From Zarea fungicola (Eukaryota > Ascomycota > Sordariomycetes > Hypocreales > Cordycipitaceae): DNA of 64,000 nucleotides. The position numbers and the translations under genes were made by a program. Positions 55,740 through 64,000 of the stretch are shown piece after piece (the first letter of the stretch is position 1; every line of letters starts with the position of its first letter). The notes beneath the pieces are model-generated. The model saw only the letters and a program-made list of their open reading frames with translations, was not told where the DNA came from and ran no database searches. The stretch is from assembly GCA_900169235.1 (NCBI GenBank), contig FWCC01000242.1, positions 1 through 64,000 of the forward strand, given 5' to 3'.

Positions 55740-58341
55740 ATGGAAGCTACTAATCCAATGTCTTCGATCCCGGCGAGCTATAGCCCGGTCCCCGTTGACT
55801 CGGAGATACTCAAGCTACGCCGTGCTAGCTCCAAGGTATGGTCCGATCTACGAGGGGCGATCAGGGCAATTAGGAAAAGTAAGACAGAATTCTTGTTGAC
55901 AGCATCCACTCAATGATATTAATTAGAGCAGCAGGTTCTCAGAGTTCAAACACCTTTGAATATCGAGTCGAAGACGCTCGAACAGCGTGGGCAGCCGGCG
56001 ACCACGGAATCCAGGATTCGGCCATGTCAGGAAAGGAGAGGGCAATGACACCAAGTGAGCTGGTAAAGCGGCTGCGGTTGGACACATTTGGTCTCACGCC
56101 TAGCACAACAGTCATTCTTCGAAGTGCACCGCTACGAAATAGACGCCAACGAAGCTCCGTGCAGGTCTTAAACAGCATGTCTGGGCGAATCGCGACCGAC
56201 GATGACAAAGCGGAAATCTCGCACCAGCCCGTCGATACACCTCTAAGCGATGCACCTACTTCCTATAGGGCATCGGTAGAGTCTCTTATCTCCAGTACAT
56301 CAAGCAAAGAAGGGGCCAAAAAACGCAGCAGTCACCACCGATTTCTTCGTGCCAAGTCAAATCCAGAAACTCTAAGCACAATCAAGGAATCAGCTCAGGA
56401 TACTTTCACTCCCACAATTGTGACGACCGAGAAAGCGGCAGCTGTCAAAATTAGCTTGGAAACATATTACAACGAGCTTACCCAGGTACCCAATCCTCGT
56501 GCCAGCCGAAAGCACTATTTGGACTCCCATCTCTACTATAATCCACAGTTGTCGCCTGAACAAAAGAACGCCTTTTTGTACACGTTTTATCACCAGGAAT
56601 CGTGCTACCTGCGCCAGTGCCGCGCTCTTAAATCTCAAAGCTAGATGCGACGGCAAAGGAAGAGCACTGGCCATGCGTGGCAAAGTTTTGAGCCGCTCCA
56701 GGTCCTTGGCAAAGGCAGTTTTGGTGTCGTACGGCTTGCTCGCGAAAAAAGAACGCCGTGCTACCCTTTACCAAAGCAAGTTTTTGCTATGAAGATTATT
56801 CGCAAGTCTGAGATGCTTTCCAGCAGCCAGGAAGGCCATTTGTGGGCAGAGCGTGATTTCCTCGTCGCTGCAGAAGGCTCAAATTGGTAAGAAACACGAT
56901 CGCAGGCCCTGAAGGATGCTGACACATTGGCATAGGATTGTCCCACTGGTGACGAGCTTCCAGGATTTCACCAATCTTTACCTTGTTATGGAGTACATGC
57001 CGGGTGGAGATTTTCTTGGTTTGCTTATGCGGGAGAATGTCTTGCATGAAGCTGTGGCGCGCTTTTATATCGCTGAAATGATTTTAGCAGTTGAAGAAAC
57101 TCACCGACTTAAGTTTATTCACCGAGATATCAAGCCAGACAATTTTCTCATTTCGGCCTCAGGTCACCTCAAAATCTCAGACTTCGGTCTCGCATTTGAT
57201 GGGCACTGGTCTCATGATGCGGCGTACTTTAGCTGGCACCGGCATTCTCTTTTTCAGCATTTTCGTTTTATGGCTGTTGGCGACGAAAGGGACGAAGAAG
57301 CGTCCTCTGGGAGGAATCCCCTGAAAAGGGGGAGGACAAACGATCGAAACAAAGGCTTCCACCGCTCACATATGGATTTGAATCAAGTTGATCCTAGAAG
57401 TAGGGGCGCATGTCGTGCTACCGCGTACTCTGTCGTTGGAACAAGTCAGTACATGGCCCCAGAGGTGATTGCTGCTAAAGGCTACGACGGCAGATGCGAC
57501 TAGTGGAGTATTGGCATCATCCTGTTTGAGTGCATCTACGGGTTTACACCCTTTGGGGCGGGTAAGGGAAGAAAGGAAACAAAGCAGAATATCTCCGTGA
57601 GTTCGGCTCTCATGAGGGTAGAATTGAGGCTAATTAAAATGACAGAGGCATAAAGAGATGTTCTGTTTCCCTTCAAGACCAATTGTGAGTGAAAGGTGCA
57701 AAGACTTGCTGTTTTGGTTGATTCACGAAAAGGAGAGTCGAATATGCTCGAAGCGGTATCAGCATAAAGATAGGTGTCCTCCGGGACCCAATCGAATGAC
57801 GGATCTCTTTGGAAGACATGTGTTTCCAGACGATGCCGAAGATATTAAGGCTCACCGGTGGTTCAAACACCTGGTGTGGGACCACGTGGCCAGCATGACT
57901 CCGCCATTTATACCGAACATTTCGAGTCCTGAAGACACGCAATACTTTGAGGAATCGGAGCCACTAGAAGATTGGTCCGAGTCAAGTCCGGGTGCTGGTC
58001 TAAGCCCAGACGAGGTTCAAAACATACTTCGAGACTTTAACGAACATGTTCAGCAGGTGGCCATTGGGTTGGTAGCGGAACCACATGATTCATCGAGCCT
58101 TCGTGTAATTGAAGCTGAGCTGGACAGTTCACCAGATTTGACAGAACGAGAAAGGGACATGCTCAAGCACTTTGTTAGGCTATACGGGCGGCGACAGCGG
58201 AAGCGGCCACGAGACGTTTTGCTGCGAGATGCCAAATTCAAGGACGCTGTAATGGAAGTGCGAAAATCAACGGCGTTTGTAGGATACTCCTGGAGACGAA
58301 TGCCCCCGTCGGGATACATGATGCCGCATTTGCACCAATGA
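55740..58341 (+). CDS. PUK1: NDR-type AGC protein kinase with two in-frame UAG codons (PUK1/stk-21-like)
   Basis: Four exons (55740-55878, 55935-56886, 56936-57596, 57646-58341) keep one frame over 816 codons. Codons 283 (56642-56644) and 553 (57501-57503) are TAG. Everything else is intact: an NDR-like N-terminal helical region (about 235-280), glycine loop L-G-K-G-S-F-G-V-V, the A-M-K lysine, H-R-D-I-K-P-D-N at 426, D-F-G-L-A at 446, a long insert before M-A-P-E at 538, and an AGC-like tail to 815. TAG 553 falls at the first Trp of D-W-W-S-x-G. In Fusarium graminearum PUK1, UAG codons in this kinase region are edited to UGG by A-to-I editing in perithecia, and Neurospora stk-21 is its counterpart. 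I infer the same here. Unedited message would yield a 282-residue fragment without a kinase domain. A pseudogene is the alternative. Tandem with FKBP, convergent with ISC1. Confidence 0.8.
56642..56644 (+). other. In-frame UAG, codon 283 of the kinase; candidate A-to-I recoding site
   Basis: Sits between the NDR-like N-terminal region (ending A-L-K-S-Q-S) and the first kinase strand (M-R-R-Q-R-K-S). Editing of the A at 56643 would give UGG (Trp). The codon lies in the loop of a possible hairpin with a 6-bp stem (56624-56629 with 56660-56665). Confidence 0.6.
57501..57503 (+). other. In-frame UAG, codon 553 of the kinase; candidate A-to-I recoding site
   Basis: Occupies the first Trp of kinase subdomain IX, in the context R-C-D-(stop)-W-S-I-G-I-I-L-F-E. 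Editing of the A at 57502 would restore D-W-W-S-I-G. The codon lies in the loop of a possible hairpin with a 5-bp stem (57493-57497 with 57514-57518). Confidence 0.75.
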
Positions 58342-59739
58342 TGTACATGATTGTCGGCCAATGCTATCTGTGTTGGTTAGTGGTCTTGTTTTTCAAAAGG
58401 GGTAGAAGGGGACTGTTTTTGCCCAGCGAGTGTAAGACTGTATTAATTCGAAAGAGTCATAATTAATAGTATTATTTTGAGTATAACTGGCGTCTTGCAC
58501 AACCAATGGTCAGCTAATAATAAGCTAATACCATCAATGGTAAAATCAGGTCACGCGGCGCGCGATAGAGCTTTCAATTGTCTAATATCTGCCTCAAATG
58601 TTTCTGAGCGGACAGCTGGCGATTTTTGTCCTGAATGTGCAGAGTACTGTATAACCTTGAATTGAGTTGACAAACACAGCACTTGAAATGTACTACATGA
58701 TAACACGTTGGCCAATCTCTGTTAGAAAACTGGGCTGAGGGATTCGATAGTCTTCAAGGTTGTCGAGGAGTACATGGGGTTCGAGGATATGCATTACCTC
58801 ACAGCATCTACACAACATCTGCTCATACTGTCTCTGTCGCGCCCTCACCAGAGGCAGCGTACGACGGGAGGACCTGATTGGCTATAATCGCGTAGCAGAA
58901 CCTACTTTTGGTAAAACCCCACACAAATATATACACATACACATAGGTCATCTTTCTAAAGCCAGCAAAATGCTCTCTCTATAGAGAATGTATTTTAAAA
59001 TGATTATTTGGCTATTTAAAGCCTACTTTTTTCTTTTTTTCCTTTTTTTTAAATTCTATGGCGGGCTATGCGCGCGCACTGGCGTGTACACAGCAGCCCC
59101 GGCTACTGAATTCACACTCTTTCACACGTAGGCACCGAGGGAGCATCAAATGGTTAACGAACAACCCTAACCTTAGAAATTAACTATATATTAAATCTTT
59201 TAATGAATATTTAAAATAAAATATAAAATATAAAATATAAAACCCAGTATTAAAGAGTATTGACTATATTTAATATATATGTAAAAAGTAATTTCTATTA
59301 AAGATACTATATTCTCGATGTTATGCTCTTGGCTTTTTTTTCTGTTTCAGTTTTACAGCTGTTGCGTAGCGTGGTTAATATCATGCGACCGTATAGTAGC
59401 GTCGGATCACAATATTCGATGGCAGCACGCCTGGGACACCTCCCCTTTCCCGAAAAAAAAAACCTGCTTTGCTGTCCCTGGCTTTGATATTTCGCTTAAC
59501 AGAATATTAAATGATTAAATGGGAGAGTTAGTTGCGATATTCGCCTTGGGATGCCGAACGGCAATGAAGTCAACTACTACCCCCCTTCCGGGATATTGCT
59601 CATTAGAGTAGACCGGAATTCTTGTTCGAATGAATGATTCTTAATATTTCCCTTTTGCCACATTAACTCCGCCATACAAGAGCTTCCTGTGAGGATGAAG
59701 AAAAAAAGGCGAAGAAGCAAAGAGCAAATATAAATAAAA
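58342..59739. other. Convergent intergenic region, 1.4 kb
   Basis: Between the 3' ends of the kinase (+) and ISC1 (-). No gene seen. Contains a very AT-rich block (next entry) and C/T-runs. Confidence 0.5.
59167..59320. repeat. AT-rich low-complexity block with ATAAAAT-type repeats
   Basis: About 150 bp almost free of G and C after a TAACCCTAACC-like start, with several copies of AAATAT/ATAAAAT at about 59213-59241. It could be a decayed, RIP-mutated repeat relic or a plain AT-rich spacer. Confidence 0.6.
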
Positions 59740-61326
59740 TTAATTTAAAAAAGAGGCAGTCTTGGTTTGGGGAAGGAGTGACTTTGCATTTCGAATATCC
59801 CATTCAAACTCACTGAGAGCCTTGAACTCACTTTGGAAAAAGAGGAGAGCGATTAAGCCATCGACTACGCCGCTCGCGAGGCCAAGACTGGCGAGAAGCA
59901 TGAGGAGAAAGGAGACGTAGCTGTGTGGGCTAAACCAGATTGCGACGAGACAAGCAATCCAGATGAGGATGGCGAGGTAAAAATGACACGCGCGCCAGGA
60001 CTGCTGCCTCTTTTCACCGGCGGTGAATTCCGCAATCATGGCGAGGATTTCGCCGTAGAGCTGTTCTGAGGGTTGGTGATTGTCGAGGTCCATCCGCGGT
60101 TCCTCCAGTGTTGATGTTGTCGATGTGCGGGCCGTGCTGTGGTCATGATTGTCCGTTCGGCGACGGAGCGTGGCTTGCACGGCAAAATGGTCAGAGAGTG
60201 AGCAAAGGAGCTCGGGATGGCGCTGTGTCATGGCGACTGACGCCGAGGCGACATGCCATGTAGTGTCCGAAGCTGCCGCGTGTGACGAGGCAAAGATGTA
60301 GTCGAGTCGTTTGCCGTCAGGGTCTGGTGTAGCCGGGTCCACGGGGCAGGTCTCTCCCTTGGCGAGACGCGCCTTCTTGTCTTTCGGCCAGTGCCATGTG
60401 TTGTACGGCCCGTCACTTGTGACGCCATTGACGTTGACGTTGTGTTCTGCTGTAGGCAAGGAAAGTGGTGAGGTTGCGGCGGCTGCGTCTGGGCTGTTGG
60501 GAAGGAGGAGTTTGGACGGGCCGAGAGAGCTGTGTGGATGCATTACGCGCCATACATCCCTTACTGGAGAGTGAGAGGTAATGAGACGATGAGCAAAGGA
60601 TAAGGGGAGCATGTTGAAGTCGCCCATGGCAAGTACAAGGTGGCCGCGCTGGGAAGCGGCGCGGAGCAGCTTGGCGAGGAGCCAGGCCTGTGCTGTGCGG
60701 TGGGCAGTGTATTGACTGTGAGGTTTTGTACCGTAAGGGGCATGGGTCTTTTTCATATTAGCAATTGCTTTAGTTTTCTTTCAAAAAAAAAACATGATGG
60801 TCATGATTAAAGTCAATATATATGCATATATTAGCAGCTTACTTACATGGGTGTTAAAGACTTCTACGACATCCCATTTCCCTGGGCCGAATTGAATCAC
60901 CGCCGAAGCAATTCCTTTACCTGCATACCAATCACCTCGAAAAAATGCAGAAGGTCGACCGTTGAGTGGGTAACTCCTCATATCAGACTCGATGATGGGC
61001 CATTTGGAGAGGATTGCGAGCCCAGCGCCAAGAAGGCCGTTGGCGTAGAACTTGCCATGGGGGAGGATGTGGTGAGTGGCACTTCGGATGGCCTCATAGT
61101 CTTCCCGGACCCAGCACTCTTGGAGGCAGACAATGTGGGGGGTTGGGCTGGCAGATGGAGAGGTTAAGGTGGTGGACTTGGCGGTACTGGCGATTTGTCG
61201 CCCAATTTCAGCGAGACGCTGGGTGCGAAGGGCGGAGAGGTGGAGGAGACCCCAGCAGTTTAAGGTGAGGAGGTTGATTTCCGATGGGAGATGAGACTGC
61301 TGGTTTCGGGGTGGGCCGTTGCCCAT
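59740..61326 (-). CDS. ISC1: Inositol phosphosphingolipid phospholipase C (Isc1/neutral sphingomyelinase family)
   Basis: Predicted 495 residues, two exons (60847-61326, 59740-60747). The N-terminal endonuclease/exonuclease/phosphatase fold has the Mg-binding and catalytic elements L-L-T-L-N-C-W-G, C-L-Q-E-C-W, G-D-F-N-M-L, K-R-L-D-Y-I-F and L-S-D-H-F-A. A P-loop-like segment, G-D-W-Y-A-G-K-G, matches the Isc1 signature, and the intron falls just after N-T-H of the conserved N-T-H-x-H-A-P-Y-G motif. Two C-terminal membrane segments (about residues 405-470) match the topology of yeast Isc1, which releases ceramide from complex sphingolipids at ER and mitochondrial membranes. The ATG at 61326 is chosen over the upstream in-frame codons, which lack an ATG. 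Faces the kinase gene tail to tail. Confidence 0.93.
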
Positions 61327-63993
61327 GATGAGTGTGTTTCTTTGATGCGAGGTGTCGAGTGCTTGCAAGGTGGTGTTGATGCGTGGATTAGTGTTGCGGT
61401 GGTCCAACGGCGCTAGTTCTTCCAGTTGCTGCTAGTACTGGTAGTCAGTCGAGCCGAGCCCAGGACCGCATTTGGACTATGTATTTTTTTGCGTCGCCGA
61501 AGAAGTTAAAAATAAATAAAGATAAAAATAAAAACGATCTAAAAAAAGCTAAATGTTTGAAAATTATGAATTCATGTCCTATGACGTATGAGTAATATGC
61601 ATGTCTCTGATGTTTCTGACGATGCAGGCAAAGTGTATGCATGGAATGGCGCAATGGAGAGGCGCTGGCTTGCAGTAGTTTGTGGCCACTTGATGCGATT
61701 GCGGTGCTGCCGTCGTGCGCTGCACACCCACTCAACTTCTCACTGTATTAAAATGAACTGCCTGGTGTGTGATAACCTAGGTAACTAGTAGCGGAAGTTG
61801 GTGCATAGTGTTGTGCATATGCATGAGCAAGCTGGCGGGCTGGCATTGGCTAGGTCTGCATCGCGTTTGCGCTGGCAATCTGACCAGCTGATGCAACCAC
61901 AACTCGAAGTGCACATGGTTGACGCCAGCTTAGTGTATTATTTATTATCAACGAGAGGTAAAGCAATTCGTTCGTCGGACTAGCTACTGGTAACTACTGG
62001 CTACAATTCGCCACGAGCTGTTCCTGTCTTCCCATCAAGTCGAAACCATCCGGAATTAGGCCCGATTTCTTTCCGAAGGAGCAAAGACAGGGTCGATGGA
62101 AAACGAAGGATAGATTCGGCTCACTCGATGGCGCTAACGACCAAAAGTACTAGAAGAAAAATGGAAAAAGTACACAGTAAAATTTCAGCGACCGATGGGG
62201 CGAGAAAAAAAAAAAAGGTACATCCTCACGGCGCTCCATCTGAACGGCTCCGACACCCGCTCCGGAGGACCCTAGCCCATTAAAGACAAGAAGCTGGAGC
62301 CATAATCCACTCTATGATTGTGTCGTCGCGCGACGCTGTCACGCAGTTTATGATTGACGAGAGAGAGTTCAGAGGGAAAGAAGAGATAAGGAAGTAGACA
62401 GGGAACCAAAATCCAATTCGGTACATGGAGAAGGCTAAAAAGAAACACTGTCCGATCCAGCACCGACATGCCAATGATGAAGAGCGTCAACTACTACCTC
62501 CTGGTACTGAAGGCAACTAACCAGAGTCTTCTCCACAAGAATAGCTAGGCGCCTACGGGGCAATTGTTAGTCTCCCCCTCATTACCCTTTTGACAGGGCT
62601 CCAAGGCTCGTACTCTCTGCCCCGGGATCGGCCTTCCTGTTGTACATACTTTTGCACGCTTACAGGTTTCCTCTATGCCATTTACAGGCTGGTACTTGCA
62701 CAGGGACGTTGCAAGCCAGACAAGGGGGCTTATTTTGGGGCATTGGTGAGCCGAGGCGAGTGGAAACCCGAAATTCATGCGAAGCAGGTTAAAAGAAAAA
62801 AGAAGGAGAAGAAGACAAGGAAAACTTTGATCGTGAAATTATCAACGGCATAAAAGGAAACAGTGACCCCATCAACCTTTATCCGTCGCATCATAATAAA
62901 TGAAACTCGTGAAAGCAGCCAATCGTATCTGTTGATTCCTACTTATTTTCGTCTAGCAACGAGGCGTCCACCACGTACGTATCTGGTTATCTATATTGAT
63001 TACCCCAAATTGCCCCAAAACTCACGTACGCCCTCGGCCGGTACACGTGCCAGCGCAGGTCGTCGGAATGTCGTTGGCTTCCTTACTTATGAACACTGTC
63101 ATGATATTTGAAAATCGATGGGGTCAAAACATGAATCCTCTGCCCAACCTATACATCCATGTACCTTTCGGCACGCTCGTTTAAAAAAGACCTCTCCAAT
63201 TATTCTTCGCCACCTAGCCCACAGTTTTAGTAAAAAGTAAACCTTTTTTCGCCTGCATTAGTAGACAAGAAAGGCAACGAGGGAGCCTAGAGCTGGCCAA
63301 CCAACTTCAGCGGCCTCTTACTTTTATTTCCTTACTGTCAAACTTAGCAAAGCCCCCGAATACCGGACCGCTCGCTCCATCTTTTTGAATCGAAGGGGGG
63401 TCCCTTGCTAGCATTTTTGCCCGGACCAGGTCTTTTTTAGTCTGTTTTTTTTCCTGCTTGGTATTTGGCATCCCAGCCTGGTTTGCGCAAATCGGGCAGG
63501 TGCACACTTTGCTTGTGGCAAGCTTACTACAAAGGGCCCTTTTGTATCTCCCAATTTTTGCCCTCATTTCCCATTTCCCATTCCCAAGTATCCCCTTCTC
63601 CGTGCTTCCGTAAATATATCTATCTAATAGCCTTCTGTTCAAGGCAAACTTTCATCTCCCTTCCCCTTCCCTCTCGCTCCTCCGATTCTACTTTTGCCTG
63701 CCCGCCGCCATTCCTCTCTCCCCTTCTACGTCCAATCACCATTTGTAAGGACCTTTTTAGTTTTTTTAGTTTTTTTTCAAGAGGAAAAAGACTCTTTGCC
63801 TACCTAGTGTTGTGTTTGTATACAAACTGTTACTTTGTTTCCTTTTCAACCTATCACAACATCCGTTCCGACCTAGGCCGCTCTCCTCGTCTCTTCTCAC
63901 CATCAACCTCACATTATCTCTCCTCTCCCCATCTCTTGTTCCTCGCATCATATTATTATTGAGAGAATTGCTATCATTTGCCTTTTATTCAAC
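61327..63993. promoter_or_regulatory. Divergent intergenic region, 2.7 kb
   Basis: Promoter of ISC1 on the left. The right 400 bp (about 63600-63990) are strongly pyrimidine-rich on the plus strand and look like the leader of a well-expressed gene starting at 63994. The middle shows no coding features. Confidence 0.45.
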
Positions 63994-64000
63994 ATGGCCA
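63994..64000 (+). CDS. Possible start of a gene truncated by the window edge
   Basis: An ATG in good context (TTCAACATGGCC) follows a 400-bp CT-rich leader. Only M-A can be read, so the product is unknown. Confidence 0.4.

Noticed and set aside
56486..56644. An intron with donor at CAG|GTACCC and acceptor at AGCTAG that would remove the first stop in frame.
   Set aside because: It would delete the NDR-like helical segment with the S-P-E-Q-K-N-A-F and Y-L-R-Q-C-R stretches, has no good branch site, and at 159 nt exceeds the gene's other introns (49-56 nt). RNA-seq would decide.
57450..57503. An intron ending at the second TAG (GACTAG).
   Set aside because: It would remove the M-A-P-E motif of the activation segment, leaving no functional kinase.
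55740..58341. Calling the kinase an ordinary pseudogene disabled by RIP (both TAGs fit CpA-to-TpA changes, from CAG and from TGG on the other strand).
   Set aside because: RIP acts on duplicated DNA and leaves many changes. Only two stops and no other damage are seen over 816 codons, and one stop lies where editing of the related PUK1 kinase is known. The possibility is kept as the main alternative.
63307..63642. 111-codon minus-strand frame near the right edge.
   Set aside because: Overlaps the CT-rich leader of the truncated gene and has no recognisable domain.

Overview
The window is about 64 kb of nuclear DNA from a filamentous ascomycete, most likely a Sordariomycete and probably Hypocreales. 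The signs are protein-coding genes with short GT-AG introns (mostly 46-144 nt), long CT-rich leaders, many GGTACC palindromes between genes, fungus-specific families (Zn2Cys6 regulator, CorA-like protein with a large N-terminal extension, Izh3-type PAQR) and a kinase resembling Fusarium PUK1 / Neurospora stk-21. Species cannot be fixed from sequence alone. I found no rRNA, tRNA, CRISPR array or intact transposon.

Layout. 0-17.8 kb: a small J-protein (+), SmB (-) divergent from ribosomal protein L11 (+), a thioredoxin-like/PITH protein (-) divergent from a CorA-like membrane protein (+), a His/Pro-rich protein (-), then 6.2 kb with no supportable gene. 17.8-35.2 kb: a Bem3-type RhoGAP (+), a Zn2Cys6 transcription factor (+), a low-complexity fungal protein (-), a 4.4 kb gap, and a WLM/Wss1-type metalloprotease (-). 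35.7-46.4 kb: a sulfate permease (-), a Bub2-type TBC GAP (+), an Izh3-type PAQR protein (-) divergent from a THOC5-like subunit (+). 50.4-64 kb: a family 2 glycosyltransferase (+), a nucleolar FKBP (+), an NDR-type kinase (+), an Isc1-type phospholipase C (-), and the first codons of a gene that runs off the right edge.

Most genes are unlinked housekeeping or regulatory functions (splicing, translation, mRNA export, cell polarity, mitotic exit, sphingolipid turnover, sulfate and metal transport), so this looks like ordinary chromosome-arm sequence and not a gene cluster. Each multi-exon model was checked for reading phase, and every exon sum is a multiple of three.

The standout is the kinase at 55740-58341. 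Its four exons keep one frame for 816 codons and retain every kinase motif and splice site, yet the frame holds two in-frame TAG codons. One sits exactly at the first Trp of the subdomain IX D-W-W-S-x-G motif. That is the place where Fusarium PUK1 carries UAG codons that are rewritten to UGG by A-to-I mRNA editing during sexual development. The most economical reading is that this gene too depends on stage-specific RNA editing to make a full-length kinase.
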